Of a DNA stretch of 64,000 nucleotides, positions 17,262-26,237 are shown piece after piece. The stretch spans positions 930,001-994,000 of the forward strand of contig NZ_CP109009.1 in the NCBI RefSeq assembly GCF_036226685.1, read 5' to 3'. The translations under genes were made by a program, and so were the position numbers. The stretch is from Streptomyces sp. NBC_00690. GTDB taxonomy: Bacteria; Actinomycetota; Actinomycetes; Streptomycetales; Streptomycetaceae. How positions within the stretch are numbered: the first letter of the stretch is position 1; every line of letters begins with the position of its first letter. The notes beneath the pieces are model-generated. The model was given only the letters and a program-made list of their open reading frames with translations, made no database searches and was not told the DNA's origin.

Positions 17262-17439
17262 CTGTCGGACGGCCGCCTAGGGCTCGGGCCGGCTCCAGCA
17301 CGAGTCGCGAACCGAGGCGCTGGGCCGCCCGGCACACGGTCATCGGTGCGACGTCGAGCAACCGGGCGAGCCGCCGTACGGTGAGGTACGCGCGGTAGTG
17401 CACGGCCACCGGCGCCAGCCGCTCGGCGAGCAGCCCCGA
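17262..17439 (-). pseudogene. possible transposase N-terminal fragment
   Basis: The minus frame reads LLAERLAPVAVHYRAYLTVR then RLARLLDVAPMTVCRAAQRL, a helix-turn-helix stretch like the N-terminus of some actinobacterial IS5-type transposases, and then loses similarity. No catalytic part follows. The rest of 17243-17696 holds nothing I can support. Confidence 0.3.
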
Positions 17440-17696
17440 TCTGGCCCCTTGCCTACGGTGGGTGAAGACACGGCATCGGCGAGCAGGTCACCCTTCCCCT
17501 CAGCTCGCCCGCGGGCCTGCCATGTGCACGACTGGCAGGTGCGGATATGCAACGCCGCTCACAACACGGAGAGCACAAGGGCGGCGAGGACGGGCAGCAG
17601 CACGCTCGCGACTCCTCCAGGTGATCTCAGCACCAGTGGCGTGTGCCGCCCTTGGCGGCATTCACGCCCCGGCTAGCCAGCCCTTGAGTACCCAGG

Positions 17697-18143
17697 TCAC
17701 GGCTGGGCCTGTGCGTGTTGGTCCAGGCGGATCAGCAGACCGCGCAGTTGATGGAGTTCGCGGGGGGAGAGGTCTCCGTACACAGGGTTGCCCTCGGCAG
17801 TGCGCTCCAGCAGGCGTCGCCGCAGTTCCTCTCCCTCGGGGGTGAGGACGATGGCCCGGGCCCGTCCGTCGGTGAGACCCGCGGCGCTGCCCGAGCGGCG
17901 CTCGACCAGGCCACGGCCGACCAGCCTGTTGATCAGGTTGGTCGTGTTGGAGCGGTCGGCCCAGAGGATTTCGGCGACCTTGCCGATCAGTACCGACTCC
18001 CCCGGTTGAAGGGCGACAAGGGCCTTGGCTTCGGATCGGGAGAGTCCGAACTCGGCGATACGCGCGAAGTAGTGCGCGGTGAGCCGTTCCGTCAGCCGGT
18101 ACGCCAAGGGCACGATGTCGCCCTGCGGTGATGCGTCGTCCAT
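17697..18143 (-). CDS. MarR-family transcriptional regulator
   Basis: Winged-helix regulator of 148 aa. The DNA-binding part is LSRSEAKALVALQPGESVLI, then GKVAEILWADRSNTTNLINR LVGRGLVER with the wing DGRARAIVLTPEG, flanked by dimerisation helices at both ends. Start 18143 (MDDASPQGD) is used although GGGGAG abuts the ATG; longer frame residues to 18212 lie over the operators. The gene is divergent from an SDR gene, and the 89-bp gap carries two MarR-type operators, so it most likely represses itself and the SDR until a ligand binds. Confidence 0.9.
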   Translation of the reverse strand: MDDASPQGDIVPLAYRLTERLTAHYFARIAEFGLSRSEAKALVALQPGESVLIGKVAEILWADRSNTTNLINRLVGRGLVERRSGSAAGLTDGRARAIVLTPEGEELRRRLLERTAEGNPVYGDLSPRELHQLRGLLIRLDQHAQAQP

Positions 18144-18166
18144 CTCCCCAAGATACCTCAAAGTAG

Positions 18167-18183
18167 TGGTTGTTTGACAACCA
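18167..18183. promoter_or_regulatory. MarR-type operator 1
   Basis: Palindrome TGGTTGTTTGACAACCA, 7-bp arms around a 3-bp centre. Its centre is 32 bp (about three helical turns) from operator 2. Confidence 0.75.
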
Positions 18184-18198
18184 TATCCAAGGATGTAA

Positions 18199-18215
18199 TG
18201 GTTGCAATACAACTA
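18199..18215. promoter_or_regulatory. MarR-type operator 2
   Basis: TGGTTGCAATACAACTA, the imperfect partner of operator 1, 18 bp before the SDR start codon. Confidence 0.72.
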
Positions 18216-18232
18216 CTTCTTGGGGGTCGTGA

Positions 18233-19123
18233 ATGTCGGATGACCGCAACAGATCCGTCCTCGCAGGACGGACAATCCTCATCACCGGAGCCACCAGCGG
18301 AATCGGCCGGGCCACCGCGAAGGCACTGGCCGGCCGCGGGGCCACCGTCATCCTGGGCGCCCGCAACGCCGATCGCGGGGAGGCGACCCGCAATGAGATC
18401 ACCAACACCACGGGTAACCCCTCGGTCGAGGTCCGCCTGGCAGACCTCTCTTCACAACACTCCATTCACCGGCTCGCCCAAGCCGTCATCGCCGACCATG
18501 AGCAGCTGCACGTCCTCATCAACAACGCCGGAGTCATCAACCCCCGCCGCCGCGAGACCACCGACGGGCTGGAAGAAACCCTCGCCATCAACCACCTCGC
18601 CCCCTTCCTCCTCACCCATCTGCTACTCCCGACCATGCGCGCCTCCGGGCCCGCCCGTGTGATCACGGTCAGCTCCGCCGCCCAGGCCATGGGCCGCATC
18701 GATCTCGACGACCTCCAGAGCAGTCGCCGGTACTCGCAGCAACGCGCCTACAACCAATCCAAGCTCGCCAACGTCCTGTTCACCTACGAACTCGCCCGCC
18801 GTCTGGAGGTGGACGGAGCGGATGGTCCGGGCGGACTGAGTGCCACCGCGCTGGAACCGGGCTTCGTACGCACCGCCATGCGACCGCCCTTCCCCTTCAG
18901 CCTGTTCGCGGCCCTCAGCACCAGCGCGGACACCGGCGCACGGGCCTCGGTCGCCCTGGCTGGAGCCGACCGCCTCGACACCGACAACGGCTTCTTCTTC
19001 GACCGGAAGGGGAATCCGACCCGCACCACTCCTGTCTCCTATGACACAACGCTCGCGGGCCGCCTGTGGAACATCAGCGCTCAGCTGACCACGCACACCC
19101 CCTCACTCCCCGACCCGGCCTGA
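18233..19123 (+). CDS. short-chain dehydrogenase/reductase (retinol dehydrogenase-like)
   Basis: SDR of 296 aa. LITGATSGIGRATAKAL is the cofactor loop, then LADLSSQ, LINNAGV, the catalytic Ser in VSSAAQ and YNQSK, the YxxxK pair. The C-terminal part with TRTTPVSYDTTLAGRLWNIS matches the retinol dehydrogenase/protochlorophyllide-reductase-like branch. GGGGG lies 6-7 nt before the ATG. The divergent MarR gene and twin operators suggest induction by a small, perhaps aldehydic or phenolic, compound. Confidence 0.88.
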   Translation: MSDDRNRSVLAGRTILITGATSGIGRATAKALAGRGATVILGARNADRGEATRNEITNTTGNPSVEVRLADLSSQHSIHRLAQAVIADHEQLHVLINNAGVINPRRRETTDGLEETLAINHLAPFLLTHLLLPTMRASGPARVITVSSAAQAMGRIDLDDLQSSRRYSQQRAYNQSKLANVLFTYELARRLEVDGADGPGGLSATALEPGFVRTAMRPPFPFSLFAALSTSADTGARASVALAGADRLDTDNGFFFDRKGNPTRTTPVSYDTTLAGRLWNISAQLTTHTPSLPDPA

Positions 19124-19491
19124 CCCTGCGCACAACGTCGGCTGCCCGGCGGGCATCCGGGCATCGCCTGACGCGGTCGCGGGCCACCAGCCGGGCCGAC
19201 TAGCTCAAGGCGCCGGGTGTGGACGCGGGGCATGCGCATGGGCGGTCCGTTCGTCGGGGTTCCCGTCATCGCGTGGCTGAAGGACGTCGTCGTGGTTGCG
19301 GGCTCGACCGATGCGGTGGGAGGTAGGGACTGGCCTTGGTGCTGTGTGGGCCCGTTCGGTTCATCCGGAGGGCGGTACGCCTTCGGTGGGCGCGGGCCGA
19401 TGATGACGAAAGGGATGGAAGAAGGGGGCCATCACCGTACCGGGGGCTGCCGCGCACGGGCCTGGTACGGAACAGCAGAGGAGCCACCGTC
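19124..19491. other. intergenic region without identifiable gene
   Basis: About 370 bp between the SDR gene and the next VOC gene. The frames present are short and Arg/Gly-rich. I see no RNA gene; the last 60 bp must hold the VOC promoter. Confidence 0.4.
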
Positions 19492-19944
19492 ATGCACAGC
19501 GAAGACCTCCCGGCCCCGGCCTCCGGGTTGCTGCTCACCCACTTCCTCACCGTGGGGGACGTGGGCCGGTCCCGGGCGTTCTACACCGAGGTCCTCGGCG
19601 GTGAGGTCGTCCTCACCGAGAACCCATGCATCGTCAAGCTCGCCAACAGCTGGCTCATCATGAACCCGGGAGGCGGCCCCACCCCCGACAAACCCGACGT
19701 CACCCTCCGACCGCCCAACGACCCCGGTACGGCATCCAGCTTCCTCAACATCCGCGTGGCGGACATCGACGCCTGTTACCGACTCTGGAGCGCGAAGGGC
19801 GCGCAGTTCCTTACCCCGCCAATTGACCGAAAGGCCGAGCTGCGCTGCTATCTACGCGATCCTGACGGCTATCTCATCGAGGTCGGCCAAGCAACCGGTC
19901 TCCTCCAGGGCATCCTCGCCGACCCGACCCCCGATGACCGCTAA
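19492..19944 (+). CDS. VOC-family protein
   Basis: A 150-aa glyoxalase-fold protein. LLLTHFLTVGDVGRSRAFYT is the typical first module; SSFLNIRVADIDACYRLWSA begins the second, which ends CYLRDPDGYLIEVGQATGLL with the conserved Glu that binds metal. GAGGAG precedes the ATG at 19492 by 9 nt; the frame to 19336 is non-coding in character. Function within the superfamily is not determined. Confidence 0.88.
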   Translation: MHSEDLPAPASGLLLTHFLTVGDVGRSRAFYTEVLGGEVVLTENPCIVKLANSWLIMNPGGGPTPDKPDVTLRPPNDPGTASSFLNIRVADIDACYRLWSAKGAQFLTPPIDRKAELRCYLRDPDGYLIEVGQATGLLQGILADPTPDDR

Positions 19945-20216
19945 CCCACTGACGTTCGACACCGTCCACCACCGAGTTCGTGTTCCAACTCGGCTTCCGG
20001 ACCCAGGCACTGGTGTTCCCGATACAGGTTGAGGGGCGCCGGCCAAGGGCGATGTCTCTACCCTGAGCGCAGCGGGGCTCTCGTGAGACGTCCACAGAAG
20101 TTGAGCCACCACCGTCACCCAACCCGTCGCCCAACGCGTCGACTTGTCCTTGCCCCAACTGTGGGCGAATGAGCGCTTGAGATCGCTCTGCCGATCGTGG
20201 TTGGTAGCCTTCCGGG

Positions 20217-20660
20217 ATGACTTCGACCTTCGATCAGGCCGTCCGTGACCGGCTCCTAGCCCCCAACATCTGGTACGTCGGAACCGTCTTCCCGGACGGT
20301 GCACCGCAGGTCAGCCCGATGTGGGTGGATCTGGAGGGAGAGGGTGAGCTGACCTTCAACACATCGGTGGGTCGGGTGAAGGAGGAGAATCTGCGTCGCG
20401 ACCCCCGTGTGTATCTCTCACACGCGGACGCAGCAGATCCCTTCGACCGGGTGCAGATCAGTGGTGTGGTGACCCGGTTCATCGAGGGCGAGGAGGCGCG
20501 CGACCGGATGGACCGGCTGGCCCTGAAGTACCTCGGCGAGCGGTTCGAGTGGATCATGCCGGGTGAGCAGCGGATCGCGGTGATCGTGCGTCCGGTCAAG
20601 GTGCGGCACATCGTCGGGGTCGAGCGGTTCCGGCCAGGCGGTCCCGTTCCCGCCCCCTGA
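20217..20660 (+). CDS. PPOX-class (pyridoxamine oxidase-fold) F420/FMN-dependent protein
   Basis: A 147-aa split-barrel flavoprotein. The order is YVGTVFPDGAPQVSPMWVDL, LTFNTSVGRVKEENLRRDPR, VYLSHADAADPFDRVQISGV and VIVRPVKVRHI, typical of the actinobacterial PPOX-class F420-dependent enzymes. It probably reduces or binds a small substrate with F420H2 or FMN. Transcribed alone, 272 bp after the VOC gene. Confidence 0.87.
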   Translation: MTSTFDQAVRDRLLAPNIWYVGTVFPDGAPQVSPMWVDLEGEGELTFNTSVGRVKEENLRRDPRVYLSHADAADPFDRVQISGVVTRFIEGEEARDRMDRLALKYLGERFEWIMPGEQRIAVIVRPVKVRHIVGVERFRPGGPVPAP

Positions 20661-21235
20661 ACGGGCAGATCGAACGTCCCCGGGCCTGCAGTTCGATCCG
20701 GACACACTCCATGACGGGTCAACTCCACCTGCCGCGATCCCCCCACCCACGGCGATCCGGCCGAGGCCCGCACCATCGCGTGCACCGTCTCGACCTCCCG
20801 GGTGGCTTCTGCGTAGTGCAGCTGCAGCTGCACGGCTCTCGACGAGCACACGTTCGTTGGGGAGTTCGGATTCCACCCCAGGCGCCATGAGGTTCGGATC
20901 ATCGGCGCGTTTCGATGTCACCCCGGATGCTCTGGCACGGGATCCGTAGGCCGACGAACTGACCTTCGATCAGCTTCTCTGCGGAGTCGGCCCGGCACCT
21001 CCCGCGGACCCTTCTCGAAACCGCCGCGCTCTGCGAGGCCGTCCGGTGGGGGATCGCCCTCCCCCACCACCCGCCCCATCTCAGCGCGGGAGCCGCGCGA
21101 CCCGCTCACTCCCTCGGCCTCCAGCACCCCCTCTTCGCCATTTTCATACTGATAAATACGGAAATACCTCGCTGGCGATTACTGAAAGAGGCCCCCCTTT
21201 CCCCCCTGCTTGCCCGACCAGGTATCTTGCAACGC
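20661..21235. other. intergenic region, possibly degraded
   Basis: About 575 bp. On the minus strand two different frames look partly protein-like near 20800-20920 (ESELPNERVLVESR in one, QLQLHYAEATREVETVHAMV in another), which could be a frameshifted remnant, but I cannot name it. The AT-rich stretch about 21130-21180 probably contains the promoter of the PadR operon. Confidence 0.35.
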
Positions 21236-21610
21236 ATGCAACCAGGTGATGCGACTAAGCAAGCTCGGGCAGCCGCCCAGCTGCGCAAAGGGGTCCTGGA
21301 GTACTGCGTACTCGCCCTCATGCGTGACCGCCCCCGGTACGGCGTGGAACTCCTCCACGCCCTGGAGAACTCCGGCGCCCTGGCTACGGGCCGGGGCACG
21401 GTCTATCCGCTGCTCTCCCGGCTCCGGCGCGACGACCTGGTCACCACCACCTGGCAGGAGTCCGCCTCCGGCCCACCCCGCCGCTACTACGCGCTCACCG
21501 ACAGCGGCCGGGCCGCTCTCGACGAGTTCGCCCGTGTCTGGCCTGGCTTCCGCAACGCCGTTGACACCTTCCTGACCACCCCGCAACCCCCCACCGGAGA
21601 CCCCGCATGA
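21236..21610 (+). CDS. PadR-family transcriptional regulator
   Basis: A 124-aa PadR regulator: QLRKGVLEYCVLALMRDRPR YGVELLHALE, then RGTVYPLLSRLRRDDLV and the wing GPPRRYYALTDSGRAAL. ATG 21236 is taken as start; a TTG at 21227 has a nearer AGG and is possible. It overlaps the following HAAS protein gene by 4 bp (ATGA). PadR-HAAS pairs are common and usually control membrane or envelope functions. Confidence 0.9.
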   Translation: MQPGDATKQARAAAQLRKGVLEYCVLALMRDRPRYGVELLHALENSGALATGRGTVYPLLSRLRRDDLVTTTWQESASGPPRRYYALTDSGRAALDEFARVWPGFRNAVDTFLTTPQPPTGDPA

Positions 21611-22203
21611 AGACCTCTGCCGAGCCCGTACGCGACTACCTCTCCGCGGTCGAGCGCGAGTCCTCCGCGCTTCCTGCCGACCGTCGTCAGGAACTCCTCG
21701 CCGACCTCGCGGAGCACATCGAGGTGACGCGCGCCGAGCGCCCCGACGCCACGATCGGCGAGATCCTGGCGGAGTTGGGGGACCCCCGCACGATCGCGGC
21801 GACAGCGCTGGTCGAAGCAGGGAACGGAACGGCCGGGGCCCCGGCCCTGAGCGATGCCGATGCACCCGCCCGGCGCGGCAAGGTACACCCCCTGGTCCCA
21901 CTGCTGATGCTCACCATCGCGCCGCCCGCCACCATGCTGCTCTCCAACACCCCCGGCTCGGTGGTCGCCGCACTGTTCCGCCTGATCGGCGCGGTACTTC
22001 TGTGCACCTCGGTGTACTGGACCGCAGTCCAGAAGACCATCGGCGTACTGCTCACCCTCATCTTGCCGATCACCGTCTTCACCACCTGGAACCTGATCTC
22101 GGGCCACGCGGCGCCAGAAATCCCGGCTCTCCTGGCCAACATGGGCTCGCTCGCCCTGATAGCGGGCACTGCCCTATGGCTCTGGCGCATCCGCCGCGTC
22201 TGA
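21607..22203 (+). CDS. HAAS/DUF1700-domain membrane protein
   Basis: A 198-aa protein with a cytoplasmic helical HAAS domain (VRDYLSAVERESSALPADRR ... LADLAEHIEV ... LAELGDPRTIAATAL, residues about 8-66) followed by four hydrophobic segments starting at VHPLVPLLMLTI, AALFRLIGAVLLCTSV, TIGVLLTLILPITVF and LLANMGSLALIAGTALWLW. HAAS domains sense or transmit signals with PadR partners. The ATGA overlap with the PadR gene indicates an operon. Confidence 0.87.
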   Translation: MKTSAEPVRDYLSAVERESSALPADRRQELLADLAEHIEVTRAERPDATIGEILAELGDPRTIAATALVEAGNGTAGAPALSDADAPARRGKVHPLVPLLMLTIAPPATMLLSNTPGSVVAALFRLIGAVLLCTSVYWTAVQKTIGVLLTLILPITVFTTWNLISGHAAPEIPALLANMGSLALIAGTALWLWRIRRV

Positions 22204-22787
22204 TAGACGGTTGCGGCACCTGGTTCTCCACAGATGGCCACAGCCCCAAGAGATGCGACACGGCCTCCAGCTTCGCTGGCCGATACCGACAGCCCAGCGG
22301 TCTTGGCGACATCGATCGAGGCATCGATGTCCCGGTCGAGAACGGCTCCGCGCGCACGCACCAGATTCCCATGAGCGGACGTGCCGCGGCTCAGATCGGA
22401 ACCTATCGCCGCGTGATCGCTCCGCAGCAGAAGATGCCGGGGGCTTGGGTGGAGATATCCACCAGGGCGGCCAGGACGACGACCGTGGCGACGAGTCGGT
22501 CAGGGGAAACCCGGTGATAGAGGAGCACAAGGCTACGAAGGGCTGGGTGAAAGAACTCCGTAGGAACTCGACACAGCTGACCGAATACCCTTCCCTGCCA
22601 GCAATTTTTCTATCTTCCTCCTGAGTCTCCGTCGCCTTCCACAGCTACTCCGGCGCCAGGAGGGTTCCCCTTTCAGTCACCGGGGCGCGTTCCGGCGGTT
22701 CATCAGTGCGGCGGCAGGGCAGCCTTCCGTCGCCTCAGCACAACGGCACAGCGCGCACGGACACATCAAACAGAAATGGGGAATTGA
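22204..22787. other. intergenic region without identifiable gene
   Basis: About 584 bp. Frames are short and show no recognisable product. The last 30 bp, with GGGG 6 nt before the next ATG, provide the ribosome binding site of the secreted protein gene. Confidence 0.4.
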
Positions 22788-23183
22788 ATGAGCTGGAAGA
22801 AGCAAGCTGCCACCTTGGCCTCTGCGTTCATCTTGGCAGGTGCAGGGATACTCGTATCCGGACCGCCTGCAGCGGCTGCCAGTAACTGCCCGTCCAATTC
22901 GCTGTGTTTCTACGACTCCATCAATTTCGGTGGCGATCGGATCGCCACCGGCAGTCTGTACGCCTGTCGCTACATGACGGACTTCTCCTCCTTCGGGCAC
23001 GTCAGGTCGTACGACAACAACCTGAACGTGGACGGCATGCTCTGGAGATGGGACGGCAACGGGGACTATGAGGAGTACCGCGGCTTCCCTGCCGGAGGTT
23101 CCAGCAGCAACCTCGGCAGCGGAATCTACGGTGCCGGGCAGATGGACCAATTCTGTACAGGGGGCCGTGCTGCTACAAACTGA
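22788..23183 (+). CDS. secreted peptidase inhibitor family I36-like protein
   Basis: A 131-aa exported protein. A signal peptide (KK, then hydrophobic LASAFILAGAGILVSG, cut after AAAA near residue 31) precedes a compact domain. NCPSNSLCFYDSINFGGDR is the beta/gamma-crystallin-like motif of Streptomyces I36 metalloprotease inhibitors (SMI), followed by CRYMTDFSSFGHVRSYDN. Cysteines could form two disulphides. Inhibition of a protease is inferred from family. A related small secreted protein is at 55767. Confidence 0.8.
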   Translation: MSWKKQAATLASAFILAGAGILVSGPPAAAASNCPSNSLCFYDSINFGGDRIATGSLYACRYMTDFSSFGHVRSYDNNLNVDGMLWRWDGNGDYEEYRGFPAGGSSSNLGSGIYGAGQMDQFCTGGRAATN

Positions 23184-23417
23184 CCCGTGGACGAGCGTTC
23201 GACACGGGCCGGCGCGGCCTCCGGCGCCGCACCCGTACGGTGTGTTCCGGCATCTCTGAGATGACCGCCCAGGTCCAGATGGATACACAGCGGTCCGCCC
23301 CTGATCCGTGCTGGACCGGGCGATTCATCCGGAGTGCTCGTGTGCGGCGATGAATTCTGCCGCGCTTTCGGGTCTACATTCTTTGAACCCGATCGAACTG
23401 CGCTCAGGGAGAGCACA

Positions 23418-24002
23418 ATGCCCGCTACCTATACCTTCGACGTCTTCTCCAGCCTGGACGGCTACGGCTCCTACAGTGATGGGGACTGGGGCGGCTACTG
23501 GGGCAAGCAGGGTCCCGAGTTTCTCGACCACCGCCTCGCCCAATACGGCGCGGAGCAGCGGATGGTCTTGGGGGCCGGCACCTACCGGGAGTTCGTGCAG
23601 CTGTTGGGCCCGGGGGCCGAGGCCCCCGAAGTGGGTGACCCGTGGGTAGCACGGATGAGGAGTCTGCCGACGACGGTGGTCTCGACGACACTGGAAGAGC
23701 CCCTCGACTGGCCGGGAGACGCGAGGGTGGTGCGCGGTGACGCCGTCGATGTTGTCGCCCGGCTCAAGGAGGAGTCCGAGGTGCCACTGCGGTCGCACGG
23801 CAGCCTGTCGATGAACCGCGCACTGATGGCCGCTGGGCTCGTCGACCGCGTCCAGGTGACGATCTTCCCGGTCATCACTGGTCGGACAGGCTCTGCCCCG
23901 ATCTTTCGGGGTGCGGCCGACTTCGACCTGGAGCTGATCGATCACCAGACGCTCGACGGCCAGACCCAAGAGCTCGTCTACCGGCCCACCCTCCGCGTCT
24001 GA
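23418..24002 (+). CDS. dihydrofolate reductase-family (RibD C-terminal-like) protein
   Basis: A 194-aa DHFR-fold NADPH-binding protein. MPATYTFDVFSSLDGYGSYS is the characteristic N-terminal strand; then MVLGAGTYREFVQLLG, VVSTTLEEPLDWPGDARVVR, LRSHGSLSMNRALMAAGLVD and VFPVITG-like IFPVITGRTGSAPIF. These stand-alone proteins reduce unknown substrates. GGGAGAG lies 4 nt before ATG 23418; a longer frame from 23334 is not supported. A small inverted repeat CCCCAT/ATGGGG follows the stop at 24009-24027. Confidence 0.87.
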   Translation: MPATYTFDVFSSLDGYGSYSDGDWGGYWGKQGPEFLDHRLAQYGAEQRMVLGAGTYREFVQLLGPGAEAPEVGDPWVARMRSLPTTVVSTTLEEPLDWPGDARVVRGDAVDVVARLKEESEVPLRSHGSLSMNRALMAAGLVDRVQVTIFPVITGRTGSAPIFRGAADFDLELIDHQTLDGQTQELVYRPTLRV

Positions 24003-24210
24003 GACCTTCCCCATGAAGAGGATGGGGTCATCCGCATGAACCTCCGCGAGCCCACGGCCTAGGGACGAGTCAGCCTCCGACGTCAACGTGTGTTGCGACA
24101 GGGAGAGCCGGCGTCGCCAATCCGATACCTGGCCCGCGCACCGGCAGCAGCACTCACTGTTTGCACCTTGCTCTGCAGAGCCTGTCGAGCCAGGTGGAAC
24201 ACTACGGCGC

Positions 24211-24879
24211 ATGACACACGTTCCCTTTCCCACGACAGGGCCTCGGGCGCTCGCGGAGCCCGAAGCGCTGCGTACTCGGTTGGCAGCCATACGGACTGAG
24301 GCTTCGGTGCGCCCCTTGAACGACTGGGTAGAGAATCTGCGCACCCGGCTGGGTGACGGCGAATCAGTGCCCTGGTTCGACCCCGCCTCAGGAGGCGTGG
24401 CGGCCCGAAGCCTCTTCCTGCTGGAAGCACCGGGTCAGAAGGCCATGGGCGCTGAGGCCGAGCTACGTCGCACCGGCAGCGGAATCATCTCGATCGACAA
24501 CGACGACCCCACCGCACGGAACTGCTGGATGCTGCGTGACGAGGCGGGCCTTCCCTATGGGAAGTCCGTGCACTGGAACGTTGTGCCGTGGTACCTCGGC
24601 ACAACCACCCGTATCGCGGCCCCGGGCAAATCCGAGATCCGGCGCGCCACACCCTTCCTCCACGAGGTGATGACGCTGCTTCCCTCAGTGGAGGTGGTCG
24701 TTCCCATGGGCCGCAAAGCGCAGGCTGGTTGGGCCATCTACCAGGAGCGCTACGCCGCGAAGGTACACACGCTCCCGACCTGGCACCCGAGCCCGCGTGT
24801 GTTCGCTTCCCGTCCTGCGGCCCGTCGAGAGATCTTGGAGGTCATGCAGAAGGCCGTGCGACTGTTGGAGACCACTTGA
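24211..24879 (+). CDS. uracil-DNA glycosylase-family protein
   Basis: A 222-aa protein of the uracil-DNA glycosylase superfamily. Motif 1 is LFLLEAPGQKAMG, the middle strand HWNVVPWYLGT resembles the pyrimidine-binding region, and motif 3 is THPSP-like TWHPSPRVF, the DNA intercalation loop. PMGRKAQAGW matches the ligand-binding helix. It may remove uracil or another damaged base; the exact family (4, 5 or a divergent group) is not certain. ATG 24211 is used; upstream residues from 24088 are not conserved in character. Confidence 0.8.
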   Translation: MTHVPFPTTGPRALAEPEALRTRLAAIRTEASVRPLNDWVENLRTRLGDGESVPWFDPASGGVAARSLFLLEAPGQKAMGAEAELRRTGSGIISIDNDDPTARNCWMLRDEAGLPYGKSVHWNVVPWYLGTTTRIAAPGKSEIRRATPFLHEVMTLLPSVEVVVPMGRKAQAGWAIYQERYAAKVHTLPTWHPSPRVFASRPAARREILEVMQKAVRLLETT

Positions 24880-25053
24880 GTTGAATGGCCGATCTCTGTG
24901 CGTTGGGGTGTCCTCCATGGGCAGACCGCGGGACGACACCCTCAGGGCTGTCCCGCAGTACTCGGCGGGCGCACGACGGCAGCTACGGCACCACGCGTGG
25001 CAACCGCTCGTCCGGCTTCGGCTCCAGCCCGGCGGAGGCTGAGGTCGCCCTCG

Positions 25054-25395
25054 TCAGCTGGCCGGGTCGTACTGGAACTGCCTGACCTCTTGCGAGCAGC
25101 GACAAGCGGCGGCAATCCTCGCGGCCCACTCAAGTGCCGCCTCCCGCGAAGGCAACTCAAGGACGGTGTAGCCGCCGTTGGGCACCTTGTGGCCGGGGTA
25201 TGTGCCCTCGGTGACCGTGCCGTCATCGGCCACGAGCACCGGGGCCACGTCCTCATCGATCCCGCCGCCAAAGACATACACGCCCGCCGCCTTGGCCTCC
25301 TCGATGACGGCATGCGAGGCTTCGACCACCGCTTTGAGGTCTCCCTCGGGGAACACCATGGCCTCACCGGGGAACGAGATCAGGTACTTCGTCAT
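25054..25395 (-). CDS. YciI-family protein
   Basis: A 113-aa DGPF/YciI-fold protein: TKYLISFPGEAMVFPEGDLK, VIEEAKAAGVYVFGGGIDED, TEGTYPGHKVPNGGYTVLEL and ALEWAARIAAACRCSQEVRQ. Members are small ferredoxin-like dimers of unclear function, often beside ECF sigma factors, though none is here. GAGGAG 7 nt before ATG 25395 fixes the start. Confidence 0.88.
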   Translation of the reverse strand: MTKYLISFPGEAMVFPEGDLKAVVEASHAVIEEAKAAGVYVFGGGIDEDVAPVLVADDGTVTEGTYPGHKVPNGGYTVLELPSREAALEWAARIAAACRCSQEVRQFQYDPAS

Positions 25396-25686
25396 GCAAG
25401 GACTCCTCTGCTCGGGCGGCGTCAGCCGTCGACCCTCTACGCCGCGACCCCGCGCTGGTGCTCGGCCCCCTATTGTGGCTCCGACGCCGAGCACGTGCCC
25501 CCAGTCCGGTACGTAGCCTCTCGGCTGGGCGGACACGTAGGGGCGGCACCCCGATGGGAAGCCCCACCAGGAGGCACACCCGTCCACAGCCGCCCACAAA
25601 TCCCATGGCACCGGCGCTACGGCGCAACCTCGCCAGACGACCGGGAATCAGCAACCAGCAACCACGATGCCAGCGCGGCCCACTGG

Positions 25687-26211
25687 TCAACTGCCAGAAA
25701 CTCGTGCCCGGTGCCTGCGGACAGCGTCGCGATTGGCGCAACGCTGCGAGCAGTAGCGTTGCCGCCCGGTGCGCGAAGTGTCGGCGAAGGCCGTGTTGCA
25801 GTTGGTCGCCTCGCAGCGCCGCAGCCGGTGCATACCTCGGTTCGTCAGATGCAGTGCGGTACCGACCGCGAAGAGTGTGAACAGTACGGATCCGATGGGC
25901 TGTTCTGCGTCCCGGTAGTGCAGATGCCAGCCGGTGCCGGGGTGGGAGGTCAGCCGGGGGTAGGCGGCAGCCTCGGCCAGCATCCGGTTCAACAGATCGG
26001 CACGGCCCTGCTCCTCGGGTGCGTCGACGATCTCCTCCCAGGCGTTCAGCGCGACTTGGGCACGGTCAAGGTCGTCCGCTGTCACCTTGCACTCCAACGC
26101 AAGCCCGGCGGAGCTACAGCGCTCCGCCAACTCGTCCACGCTCTCAGGTCGGCGGTTGGCCAGATCAGCGGCCAGGTTCACCGCATCCTCGCCGTAAGGG
26201 TTGAGGTGCAT
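25687..26211 (-). CDS. CGNR zinc-finger putative regulator
   Basis: A 174-aa protein with an N-terminal ABATE-like helical domain (DAVNLAADLANRRPESVDEL onward) and a C-terminal zinc finger RCEATNCNTAFADTSRTGRQ then RYCSQRCANRDAVRRHRAR, the CGNR type. Likely a stress- or ligand-responsive DNA-binding protein. Start ATG 26211 has no ribosome binding site; only 17-26 bp separate it from the divergent MFS start, so both transcripts are probably leaderless and share one promoter region. It is a natural candidate regulator of the downstream MFS/FMO cluster. Confidence 0.88.
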   Translation of the reverse strand: MHLNPYGEDAVNLAADLANRRPESVDELAERCSSAGLALECKVTADDLDRAQVALNAWEEIVDAPEEQGRADLLNRMLAEAAAYPRLTSHPGTGWHLHYRDAEQPIGSVLFTLFAVGTALHLTNRGMHRLRRCEATNCNTAFADTSRTGRQRYCSQRCANRDAVRRHRARVSGS

Positions 26212-26237
26212 AAGACCATTACAGCAGTGTGTTCGAC

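Noticed and set aside
22930-22951. Inverted repeat with 10-bp arms (GGTGGCGATC) inside the I36-like gene
   Set aside because: It lies in the middle of a coding sequence and needs only ordinary codons; no regulatory role is supported.
24880-25053. Gap with frames containing SGFGSSPAEAE
   Set aside because: Only 174 bp, no start signal and no similarity I recognise; treated as intergenic space between convergent genes.
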